Shown: positions 1 through 11,135 of the stretch, piece after piece
Position numbering within the stretch: the first letter of the stretch is position 1
How the letters are laid out: every line of letters starts with the position of its first letter
Assembly (NCBI GenBank): GCA_001465935.1
Contig: LNKV01000063.1
Location: 62,001-126,000 of the forward strand
Reading direction: 5' to 3'
DNA length: 64,000 nucleotides
Source of the DNA: Clarireedia homoeocarpa
Lineage: Eukaryota; Ascomycota; Leotiomycetes; Helotiales; Rutstroemiaceae
The notes under the pieces: generated by a model
Seen by the model: only the letters and a program-made list of their open reading frames with translations
Databases searched by the model: none
Told to the model about the DNA's origin: nothing
Position numbers and translations under genes: made by a program

Positions 1-3000
1 AAGCTAGGGAATGAGCGGCATTGACAGACCAAATACAGACACAGTTGTGCATATACGGGACCAAGAAGTGTTTTCGAAAGTCCATCTTGTTTCAAAAGCC
101 CTTGGGGACACCATAGACAGAGCCTAGGCAAGGTGAATCCTGTGTGAGGTCGACCCGATGTACATTTATGTATCACCTCATGGAAAAGACCATAAGTGGC
201 AAGAACCCGAAGTGGATAGTTGAAAATAGCGACTGAAAGTCCATACTTAGACTGGTGATTCAAAATCCCAACTAGGGATGTTCGTATCCGCACCATGGTC
301 CATCGGTAGATCAGACGGAACATGCTCTGGGGAAGTGTTGGTTAGATCCGCGCACTTGCTAGAAGCCGGGGGGGGAGAGCAGTGGAAGATTGATACAAAA
401 CGCAACGTAGGTGGATAGAAATAGAATCAAGAGCCACAATTGATAATAGACCTGTATGATATAATCGAGCTTGAAGATTACTGTGCTCGGATGGCCAATG
501 AGCGGGGTTCTGCCGACGGACTAGCTGGAAAGACGGCTTCGAGTTCAATCTATGTGAGCAGTTGTCTGGGCCTCCTAGTGGTCAGCACAGTCTAAGTCTA
601 TGATTGATCGAAGATGGATAGAGTTTTGATACGGCGGCTCCACGTCGAAGGTTGTTGTTGGTTTGTTAATCATCCATGCTGTTGGCGCGCGGAAGGATGG
701 GAAATATGCGCAGGTGTAAGGTGCGGCCCGTTTGTGGTGGATTCTATTTTCTGACTGTTTTCTTTCTTTTTCTTTTGCGCGGGAAGACAATTGGAAATAG
801 ATCCAAGTCAGCACGTTAACGACTCTTCTGCTTGTATCACCAGAAGAGGTAGAGTACATGAGGCAGTACAGTATGGCATTGAGGTTCTGATATGGTTCTT
901 GCACTGCCTGCACGCCGGAAGGAAGACGTGATGTACTGTACAAAAGAACTCAGCCCTGAGACTCTCAGCATGCAGCAGTGCAGCAGTGCAGCAGTGCACC
1001 AATGCACGCACCCTCGTACCAAGCCTGGTCGCCAGCCATGGCGGCCAGTCAGTTGGAGCAATAAGCGCGCATGTTTGGTGTTTTATCTTATTTTGTTGTG
1101 TTTGGTGAATGTGCGTCGAGATGTTTGGTGGGGTTAATTCGGCTGTTTCGGTTACTTGAGCTTCTTTGGGCAGAAAACGAGCAGGGGCGCAATGTGAGTT
1201 ACTATAAATAGCTATTAATAGCTCAACTTGCAGGAGGCTTGTAATAATCCGGATGGCTGGTGGGTACTTTTCTAATACGTGCTACGAGCCGCTTCAAAAG
1301 TAGTACGAAGTAGTGCGCTGTGCATTTGTACTGTATGTATGTATGTATGTATGTATGTATGTATGTATGTATGTATGTATGTATGTATGTATGTATGTAT
1401 GTATGTAGACTCGATGCAGGATGAACATGGACCATAGGATAGGACATACACATGTGGCTACTTTCGGCATCTACCCAAGTGCTCCTGTTGTACGAGTCTA
1501 ATGAGATCATACCTGTCATCCTTCGCCCTCGATTACCATAGGGCTACGTTGTATACCCGGATCCACCTGTTGAGATCCTCCTCGCCGTGGAGAACTGTAA
1601 GCAGAATCCCCCATATGAAATTGCCATATCCTTAGGGATTCAATATAAGGTTTGTTACTTGGCCGCCCTGATCGACTTCATATCGCCTGATTACTGTTAC
1701 GGAGTTGCAGACACTTGAAGACATGAATCGCGGATGCAATGTGACATGTAAATGGGATGGAGGGAGTTGTCGAAGGAAGGAGTAGGGAGGGACCTGTTGG
1801 TCAAAGCTCTGTAAGGCCAACGTCGGGGCCCGTAGGATCTACGCGCAACGGTATATGATTCGCATGAAGATGCGAGATAACGAGTTAATTAGATCCCGCG
1901 TTGGTGGGAACTTGAAGGATACTCCGTTCGAGTGGTTGATTCTCGTCGAGAAATTACGCAGGATGCTCCAATTCATTTGCGGCTCTTAAGCACTTGTTGA
2001 GTAGAGTATGCTTTTGAATCACCCGTAAGCAACAGGACTCTTTGCAAGGCCGCTCTTGGAAAAGGATACAGTACTTTCTTTCAACAGGTCAAAGATTGGC
2101 TTGGCTATTGGTTTGATGGCTGACAGGCATAGGCATGCATGTAAGATTTCTGTCATCCTCCGGCAAACATCGCTTCAAGGGACGATGAAGGCACTGCATT
2201 AGCTAAGCATCGGTAGGTAAGTTGTAAGCTGTACGATGTAGTTGAGACTATGAGGTCACACCATTCTGGCCCAACCATACCATGGAGTTGGTCGTCTTGG
2301 AGCCGGGTCGTCTTTGAGCCGGCTCGTAATTGGGGTTACAAAAGGCCAATAGTTAACAAGCTTCGACGACTGGAGCCTCTGGGCCATATCAAGTTCAAGG
2401 ATATCAAACTGTGAACCCTGAAGCTGTGTCGATTCAATGACACAAACGTTTGTTGGTTACATGCAATGCATTGCAAGTCTGGTGGGCAGAAGGATCATAA
2501 AGAGTATGACAAACAGTGCAACGCTCGCGCAAACAAGCAAGAAATGCGAAATGCAAGCTGCGGTACCTGCGTTACCTGCGTTCCCGGATTAATTACAAGA
2601 ATAGAAACAAGACCAGAAAGGGTTCTCCGCACATGGGATGATGCCAGTGCGGAAAGGGAAATGGGAAATGGGAAGGGAAAAAAGAAAGATATGACCCGAT
2701 CCACCAAACGGCTTGACTGCCAAACTGAGAGCCAAGCAGCTGCAAAAAGTCCATTAATATTACCTCAAACAAGGCAATTTGCCGGATTTCTTTGCGAGAC
2801 TAAATGGCCTGCATTGGGTTCTATTTATGGACATTACTTACTTATCCGACGCGTTCCTAGGATTCGGATTGTTGCAATTGCAATTGCACTTGCACTTGCA
2901 CCACCCTCCCCCTCCCCCTCACGCACATCGAGCTGACCTCGCCTACCTTGGGATGTTCTCGTTCCCGTTGCGTCAGCATGCCAGAATCCTTGGAGAAAGC

Positions 3001-5401
3001 ATCCAGGGTGCGAAAGAGAGGGACGTCGTTTAAGGCTTGTTGGGCCAGTAAGAACGATGGGGCATGGGGTGCGAGCTGTGCTTGCTCGGCCACTCATAAG
3101 CCAGCCATAAGCCAGCCTCGAACATGGTAAGCCTTTGTATCGTATTTCCCACATGTTTTTGGGCGCTTAAACAGCACTTGCGATGGGATGACGGAAAAAG
3201 CGACCTCGCGGCCAAGGGGGGAGAGAGTTGCCGCACGGTATAAGCCAGCAAACCATGCAGGGTGGGCAGATGAAGGAGGCTTGAACGGACAAGGGATGAA
3301 GAATGAGATGCGACGCCGTAACTTACCAAAACACCAAGGTTTGCACCGGCGATCTCATTGTTGAGTCTTCGATCTTGTGGTTACACGCATAGCAAGGTAG
3401 CCATGACACTTAAACCATGGGCTTTTTCTAACTTGAACGAGGCTTGTCGACCTTTGAGGCTATCCTGTCTGTAACATGGATTTCGAATCAACCTCGACGT
3501 TGGCCTGGGGGGGATAGGCATATGGTAGATTGGGAGATGGATCTCGAGTGCAGCAGCAGCGCAGCAGTAGAATATATTACAATATTACTATGTACAATAT
3601 ATTACGTTTTGAGTTGCCCATCCGGTCTTAGTGTTGAAGAGGGAAGAGGAGGGGTAGGGGGAGGGGGAGCGTGGTGGAAAAGGAAGAGGAAGAAGAGGAA
3701 GAGGAAGAGCAAATTGGGATATACCCACAGCGCCGGTCATTGAAACAAACATGAGATCAATGGATCCATTTGCTCCCCTCTCGGTCTTGAACATTGGCAA
3801 GGACTTTGTAGCCCTGGGCCGTGGACCCACCCAAATCATTAGACATCTTGCTTTCCCCATTGAGCTATTGGAAGTATCTGGCCAGGTGAGATGAATGAGA
3901 TGAATGAGATGAATGAGACGAATGAGACGAAAGGAGAGAATTTGTAGGGTGCGCGGGAATAACAATGTAGCAACGCATTGCGCATACTGGATTGGATGGT
4001 ATGTACACGGTATGCACACGGTATGTACACTGTCGGGCGCAAGTCGAGGGGAAAGGGATTCAAGCATTCACGCGTTGTTCACACATTCGCACGTTCGCAC
4101 GTTCGCACGTTCACACGTTCACACGTTCAACATCACCGTTCACCACAGCCAGAAACGAGTGTCTCCTCCTCCTCCCCTTGTCCCCTCGTACAATTTCCCA
4201 TTTCCCATTTCCCAATTCTCTGTGCATCGTCCGGTACGTACCCAGGTACTTCCGTACCTGACCAGATTTGCAATGTCCTTCCTCATTGGGCCTAGTCCGG
4301 AAATGGCATAAAAGCGAAGAAGAGGAAGAAGAAGGAAAAGCGTGAAAAAGCGAAAAAAGGCGAGAAAGGACGTGGGCACCGGGCACTGGCACTCAAAGCA
4401 CCCAGCTCCCAGCTCCCAGCTCCCAGCACCAGACCCAGCACCCAGCACGCATCCCATCTGCAACCACCACACACTTATTCTTCCCCATTCCCCTTCGCTC
4501 CGTCACCAGCATTTTAAAAATAGCTATAATTAGCATCGCCATACCTCTATCTCTCCTCCAGACCCCGACTCGGTTGTTCTGCTCTATCAGTCCTATCAGT
4601 CAAGTTACACCTCATCTCGACCTTGGGGCGACGAAGGATCCCTTTGCCCATATATCATCCCACTGGTCGCAATCCCCAATCACGAAAAGAAAGAGAAGAA
4701 GAAGAGGACGAAGAAGAAGAAGAAGAAGAATAAGAAGAAGAAAACAAAAAAAACACAGAAAAAAACTTCCTTTCACCTAATCAACCAACTTCTCCCTACC
4801 CCAACCCCCCATTACCTGTCCTGGTCTCCGCACACAAAGGTAGCAGTAGTCTTCTTCGGCTGCATCCCTATTAGGTACGCTGTTTCGACTTTCTTCGCGA
4901 CTGTTATTGCCTCCGACCTGCCTCGAAACCTGAACGTACAATTGCGATCAACTCATCTTCATTAAACACACTGGATCACCATTCTCCTCTCTCTGGACCT
5001 CGGTCGCAAACCTTCTGCATAATCTCCTCAGTCCACCTACACTCGGCCTTTCATACGCCCTGCAATTTACCTGTCAACCCCCCCCCCGAGACTATCGCAC
5101 AAAGCTTCCTCCCCTTTCATCCCACGTCAGACTTCTACTTCGCCGCCCCATCAATCCAACGAGTGATTACTGTACCTGTCCTGCACCGATCAGGTCGCCA
5201 TTCGTCTTGGGAGCATTTATATTAGACCAAGCTCAGGTATAGAAGAAAGGTCAATCACCGATGACCACGATTACACGCGCCTGGTAATTTCAACGAGTCC
5301 TGTTCTATTCGAACCCTGTCCTATCCATCTACACGTCTGAAACTCTGGACCAATTCACGCAACCCGTAAATAAACCACAAGACCGGCGCGCTGCTGCCGC
5401 A
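1..5401. other. Gene-poor left flank and leader of the MADS-box gene
   Basis: I see no convincing gene here. The short open frames lack family resemblance, plausible splicing or a coding look. The stretch holds a GTAT microsatellite (1333-1406), short direct repeats near 3895-3930 (10-mer, ATGAATGAG-like), CGCACGTT-type repeats near 4085-4130 and CAGCTCC repeats near 4405-4435. The last 900 bases before 5402 are rich in C and T, as is usual for fungal promoters and 5' leaders, so they probably belong to the MADS-box gene. Confidence 0.6.
1333..1406. repeat. GTAT tetranucleotide microsatellite
   Basis: About 18 uninterrupted copies of GTAT. Reading through it creates a spurious Tyr/Ile/His/Thr-repeat frame on the minus strand, which is not a gene. 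Confidence 0.95.
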
Positions 5402-7440
5402 ATGGGGAGAAGAAAAATCGAGATCAAAGCCATCAAGGATGACAGGAATCGCTCAGTGTATGTTTTCTTTGTGACGATGCCTGCTGCGGCGCAAATGCTG
5501 ATCTTCATTTCTACAGAACCTTCCTCAAGCGCAAAGGAGGATTGTTCAAAAAGGCGCATGAGCTTTCCGTCCTCTGCTCAGTGGACGTTGCGGTTATCAT
5601 ATTTGGCAACAATAAGAAACTCTACGAATACTCAAGTAGTGATATTGGAGAGATTTTGACAAGATACCAATATGTACGTGTTGATTGCGTGTAGCGCTCA
5701 AGAATGAGAACTGACATGAGAATCTAGTATGGAGGGCCCAACGAACACAAGGGGCCTGCTGATTTCACAGGAAAAGGCAAGGGGGGTGACGACGACGACG
5801 ACGACGATGACGATGGTTCCCCTCCTTCACATCACGGCTCAGTAGAACCACAAATGATGCCACCTCAATTTTCACACCAACAGGCATTTCAGCACATCCG
5901 ACATCATACTCCATCTGCTTCGCCTCCGATTCCAAACGGCGTCTTCCCACATCATCCACAACAACGTCAACACACCCCCCAACCTGGAATTAATTCGCGG
6001 CCATCGTCCAGAAATGCAATTCGAAGAGCAAGCTCAAATCTTGTACCCCAACATCCTCACGGACCGCAACCTCCAAATGGCCACCAGTACGCGTTTGCGC
6101 CTAACCCACCACCTTACAACCCCCAAATGACACCAGGCCTGCCACCACACCCACATGGTATTCCACAACATATGCAAGCGCCACAAGGAATTCCACACCC
6201 TCACCAGAGTCCTGGGCCACAATATGCCAACTTCGGACCGCCACAACACCCCCAGCATCCTCAGCAGCATCCTCAAGGTCATCACTTGCATCCTCAACAT
6301 CCTCAACACCCTCAGCAGCATCCTCAGCAGCATCCTCAGCAACACCCTCAACAACACCCACATCCACAAGTCCCACATCCACAAGTTCAACAAATATTTG
6401 CCGAGGAACAAAGAAGAGCATCAATGCCGCCAGCTTTCCCACCACAAGAGAGACCACCTTCGCGTGCTACTCCTTCTCCCCCACAGCCGCAACAGCAACA
6501 AATCTCACAACCCGCCCCTCCACAGCAACAGCCGCAAACGCAATCACAATCATCCCCAGAACAGCAACCAGCTCAGCCACCGCAGATGTTAGAACCAGTC
6601 AAGCGAATGTCTATCAAATCTAGAAGTATTTTCACACCAATCGACGAAAGCCGCTCAATTCTTTCTCAACATTGGGCAACTGCATCATCGAATTCGGATG
6701 CGCTAAAACAGGAACCGGGGAATCGTTCTCAATCAGTGGATGTTACAGTCAATCGTGTTAAGCCCCCATCGCCACCTCAACGATCTCAAACCCACAACAA
6801 GAACCGGAACATTTCACTATCGTCAATGGAGGGCTTCACACCCCCATCACGAACAAACAGTGCTCAACTGAGTGCTGGGGGTGGTAAGAGACCTGTTTTG
6901 AAAGTACAGATTCCGGAAGAGGCATCAGATAATGGTGGGTCTGCAACGGCAGAAGATAATTCATCTCCACGTTCTGCAAACGCAGCTGCTAATGCACGCC
7001 GAAATGGTGGTGATCACGCTGGAATGGTGCTACCGCCTCCTTCACCCTCAGCATCAGCACTTTTATCTGCTGGGGCGTCGGGTCCACCAAATCCTTTTGC
7101 ACGCCCACATCCTGTTACCCAGCCTTCTCAAGCATCCAATGCAAGTGGAAATAATAACAATTCGAACAATAACAACATGATTGATACGCCTGTTTCGGCT
7201 CTTCCATCAAGATTTATGAACAATGACTTTCTTCCAAGTCCATCATCATTTTATCCCGAGTGGAATTTCAGAGGAAATGATTCGAATACCCTTCCTAGTC
7301 CTCTAAACTTCGCTACCCCAGTTGTTGGTACGGGTCCGAGCTTTCTAGACAGTGGTGACCGAGGCGGAAAAAGGAAATCTCCCGAACAGGACACTGACCG
7401 AGATGGAAGTGACTCGAAAAGGCCCAAGCTTGACGGATGA
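5402..7440 (+). CDS. RLM1: MADS-box transcription factor, Rlm1/MEF2 type
   Basis: Three exons: 5402-5457, 5517-5673 and 5728-7440, giving 641 aa. Both introns use GTATGT/GTACGT donors. The spliced N-terminus (residues 1 to about 60) is a type II MADS domain: MGRRKIEI, then [20 protein letters not shown] and HELSVLC. This is the DNA-binding and dimerisation domain of the Rlm1/MEF2 class rather than the SRF/Mcm1 class. An Asp run follows at about residue 88, then a long His/Pro/Gln-rich segment (codons at about 5854-6600) and a tail rich in Ser, Pro and Asn. KRPVLKVQIP near residues 458-467 resembles the MAPK docking motif of Rlm1 and MEF2. In yeast, Rlm1 is activated by the cell-wall-integrity MAPK Slt2/Mpk1; the same role is inferred here. 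The C-terminus ends in a basic RKS/KRPK patch that may be a nuclear signal. The family call is firm; the pathway is inference. Confidence 0.95.
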
Positions 7441-8978
7441 GCTCCGCCTTACCACCATTTCCCAATCCAGGGTCTATGAGTACGAATGGACGTGGTTACG
7501 ATCTTCATGAATGGGCATTTTGGGGTTGTGAGAAGATAAAAGCTATTCTCTTGTTTTTTGTATGCTTCTTGACGGGTGGGACAGTCCTCATTGCTCTACC
7601 TGCTTTTATTCTTCTGATCATTTGCATTTACAAATTGGGGGCGGCGTTTTGATATGTTTTTGTCATCTTTCATATGGGATCTCCAAATTTTCTCCCTATA
7701 TGTTCTTTATTTTGCTTTTTATTCCCCTTCTTTTAAAGATATCTTCTTTCCATCAACTCATCTTTTTTAACATGTTTGGAGGACTCAAATGGTCACATAC
7801 GCCATGTGGAATTCGATGGTGGATGGTGGATTTGCGTTTCCTCTTGTAAATACCCTTGGGTCTTGTGAGGGGCGTTTATTGTGCAGGTTTGGTTTACTGT
7901 TTTTATGCTATTTAGTTCTATTCCACCTTTCTTCTTTCTCTCTTCACTTCATCATCTCACGATCGTTATGGCTGTTTTTACTTTGTAAGGAAGGAGAAGT
8001 CTTGAGTGGTGGTGGATAGTCAATCGGGTACAATCTGTGAAAAAGTAGATATATATGTAAAGTGGAAACAGAAAGAGAAACGGGGCAAAAAGATTTGGGA
8101 GAGGATGTACTGATGAGGAGTGGCAAATGGCATGGATATTGGTAGATAAGATAGCTGAGAAGAGAGTCGAGAGTGAAAAGATAGTTGATTATACCGTTGA
8201 CTCTTTGTAGTCTTTTCCATGAGGGTCTAAGAAATGTGAAATCATGTAATAATGCCAAGGCCGGACATCCCTAGTGCCACCATGGTGACAACGCAGTCAA
8301 CTAGGCCGAATACGAGCTGCTAGGTATCTGTTGCTGACGACTAGAATGATCTCAGTGGTTATTGGCTTGAAATACAATGATATGGAAAAGGTTAAACAGC
8401 AAAGCTGTGAAATATAAGCCGTAATTGTCACTTCTCAAGAGGTGTCGTCACTTTTGCGGATTCCTTACAAAAGCCCGAACCCCGAGCCTTAAAAACCCCG
8501 AGTCTAAAAAGTGGTTCAGGCAATTTTGATATGGTATGACATTGAGTTGGAATATCCATGTTTCGCTTGTTGGCTACTTCCAGCACAGAATAACGAATAC
8601 AGATCAGCCGCTAGCTGACCAATTGATCTGCTCCACATTCGATATATGGGGAGGATGTGTTTATGTGGTACGTGGTGCAAGTGGCACGTACCTGCATCAG
8701 AAGTTGCACGGCTGGAAAGGTCGATATTCCCATCCGGATTTGGGATGGGGGAGGACTCGTCAGGGCTACACATTGTGTAGCTTGTGTGGAGATGGGGCAT
8801 TCTAATGCTGTACCATGCGGTATATATTAGAAGAAGTCCCCGAATCTGTTTTTCTTTTTTGCAGCAAGTGTACAAAATCGAGTGGAGCATCATATCTTCT
8901 TCAATTGAACTTCAACCTGTACGCACGTACAGTTCTTCAACGGAAGTCAAGATCACAGTTACACATCCACATTGAAAA
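7441..8978. other. 3' region of the MADS gene and upstream region of the secreted protein
   Basis: T-rich sequence after the stop codon (7440-8000) fits a 3' UTR. No coding frame between here and 8979 looks real. Confidence 0.6.
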
Positions 8979-9434
8979 ATGCACATCTCAACTCTCTCTC
9001 TTCCCCTCCTCGCCCTTCTCCAAGCAGCTCTCTGCGCCCCTGACCTCCCAGCCCAAGCTACCAACGCCGACGGAAATAACTATATACCTGACAATGGAAA
9101 CGGAAACGACTACGCAGGCGATGGAACCAGTTCCGCAGTCTGCCCCTCCTCAACCCTCAGCAGCTTCCCCTCAGACTTCCCCTCTGGATCCGCGTTCCCA
9201 TCCGACGCATACTCTAACAATGATCCATCAAACAACGACAATAGCAACGCTCCCTACCCAGCATACATCTACTCCCCCCTCGAACAAATCCGCTACACGC
9301 TCGCGCAAGAAACTTTCCTACTCGATTCCAAGGATTGGAATGGTTTGAACGCAGTCTACACCGTCGATGCAGTGGCGAACTTTACTGCGTTGGGCGCGGG
9401 TGTTTGTATGTTATGGTCCCCCTTTTGTCATCTT

Positions 9435-9489
<55 letters not shown>

Positions 9490-9966
9490 CCACACGGGAC
9501 ACAAAACAGAGGAAGAAATAGAAACCGGGAGCCAGACTAACCGACCCACCTGAACAGGGGACGGCATCGCGGAAATCATAGCCAACGAACAGAAAGCCCT
9601 GGGCGATGTCGCGCATGGATCGCACCAGATCACTTCAAGTGCGATTTTGATTAATCCGTCGAATTTTAGTGAGGCGACGGTTACGAGCTAGTATGTCTTT
9701 CTGCTGCTCCCCTCCCCCCCTCAGCATGCCCCGTGTAAACTAACTAACCCCTGAAAAAAAAAAACAGCTACCAATTCAACCACTTCGACACGGTACAAAA
9801 TGGCAGCGCACAACACATCTGGAGCGCGTGGTCCAAATACAATGATAAATGGGTGGATACGGGGGATTTCTCCGCGGGGGGACCGAGTAGTTGGAGGGTG
9901 AAGGAGAGGCAGGTGGTACTGGTTGGGGGGGCGGTGGTGGCGGATTGGGAGTTTGCTTCTGGGTAG
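8979..9966 (+). CDS. Secreted SnoaL-like domain protein
   Basis: Three exons: 8979-9405, 9558-9690 and 9768-9966 (252 aa). Donors are GTATGT and acceptors CAG; intron 2 holds a CTAACTAAC branch site. Residues 1-19 form a clear signal peptide (MHISTLSLPLLALLQAALC, then APDL). Residues 20 to about 95 are a low-complexity Asn/Gly/Ser/Pro/Asp spacer. From about residue 100 (SPLEQIRYTLAQETFLLDSK) to the end the pattern is that of the SnoaL-like/NTF2 fold: helical start, YTVDAVANF strand, WDGIAEIIANEQ helix, HGSHQITSSAILIN, IWSAWSKYNDKW and SSWRVKERQVVL. This cone-shaped fold serves cyclases, isomerases or plain ligand binding. No catalytic pair can be assigned here, so the substrate is unknown. 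Intron 1 contains a long CT microsatellite. It could act outside the cell in host or substrate interaction, but that is inference. Confidence 0.82.
9439..9485. repeat. CT dinucleotide microsatellite inside intron 1
   Basis: About 23 copies of CT within the first intron of the SnoaL-like gene, close to the donor site. Length changes would not affect the protein but could affect splicing. Confidence 0.95.
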
Positions 9967-11135
9967 GAAGGGGGATGCATGCAAGGGCGGGCGAAAGAAA
10001 GAAAGGGGTGCGTGGATCGTGGTAATATCTATGAGTTTGTGCAGGAGGAGTAAGAAGAGTAGGATTATTAGACCGAGAATGAATGAATGCATTCCTGATA
10101 TCACTACTCTATGTGCGTATAAGCTCAACTTACCTGTTTTCTTTAACCCCTCCCCCCCATCTTCGCGATCGAAAGACCCTCTTGTTTTTTCCCCCCCTTT
10201 TTCATTGAGCGCCTTCTCCAGAACTCAGATCCTCCCCCTTTTTCTTTTTTTGAATGCTTCCGGCTTCCGCAGAGCAGTTTTCTTACTCCATCATTATTCG
10301 TCGGTTGATGTCTTCCTCCGCCGATAGGAAATCAAGACCAATGGGAGCTGCGCTCGAAGTGTTAGTCATGAATCGCGCGGCTTTTAGGGAGAGAGAGAGC
10401 TTTTTGTCTTTTTTCTGTGGGAGGGAACTAGGGGTAGATTTTGGGGTTCTTTTTTTTTTTCCTTCTAGTGGGTGTTGTGCTGTGTTTTTTTTGGGGGTTG
10501 GGGGAAGTGGTTGTGGAAGAGTGGTTGCAGATCCAGTGTTTGCAGATCCAGTGGTTGCAGATCCAGTGGTTGCAGATTCAGTGGTTGCAGATCCAGTGTT
10601 TGCAGATAAAGCATTTGTAGCAAAATGCCAGAACATCTAGAATCCGCTCAGGCAGGTGGTACCTCCGAGGGGACTATTTTCCCATAGCCCTATGGGGAGT
10701 TCCCATAGGCCTATAGGAGTATCCGATAGGCCTGTAGGGGAATGTGTAGTATACATTCATTGATCATGGAAGCCAGTATTTAGGTATAGTCCGTAGGTTT
10801 TGAGAAAGATAGAGATCAGAATTTGGTAGTATATGATTGGATAGTTGGATAAATGGAAGGAAGACCTCGAGCGAGCGGTTCAAGTAGGTCCTGCTTACAC
10901 CACGTGATGTTACACAGCGTTCAAAGTCGGCCAATTCCTCGAGCAGACCCCACCACCATTTGCCCGTTTTTACATTCTCCCGTCTTTTTGAGTTTCTTCA
11001 GCGTATATTTCTATTTTACTCTGAAGGAGCTTTTTATTTCACAGTTTGCTGAATTTCGCTACTCTTTTTGGCTGATTGAGCCTTTTTTTTTTCATCGAGC
11101 CGGCTAATGTGTTGTTGTACTGACTGAGGCTCATC
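9967..11135. other. Intergenic region with repeats
   Basis: No gene seen. Contains a 15-bp tandem repeat (10521-10610) and, just after it, a run of nested inverted repeats built on CCTATAGG/CCCATAGG (10678-10740). The T-rich end before 11136 looks like the promoter or leader of the HET gene. Confidence 0.6.
10521..10610. repeat. 15-bp tandem repeat, six copies
   Basis: Six head-to-tail units of the form GTGGTTGCAGATCCA with one or two changes each; the last unit is the most diverged. The unit length is a multiple of three, so it reads as a five-residue repeat in one frame, but the surrounding frame has no other sign of being a gene. Confidence 0.9.

Noticed and set aside
2466..2936. 156-codon plus-strand frame in the left flank
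   Set aside because: Ends in simple Leu/Ala/Pro/Ser sequence from CT-rich DNA and has no recognisable start or domain.
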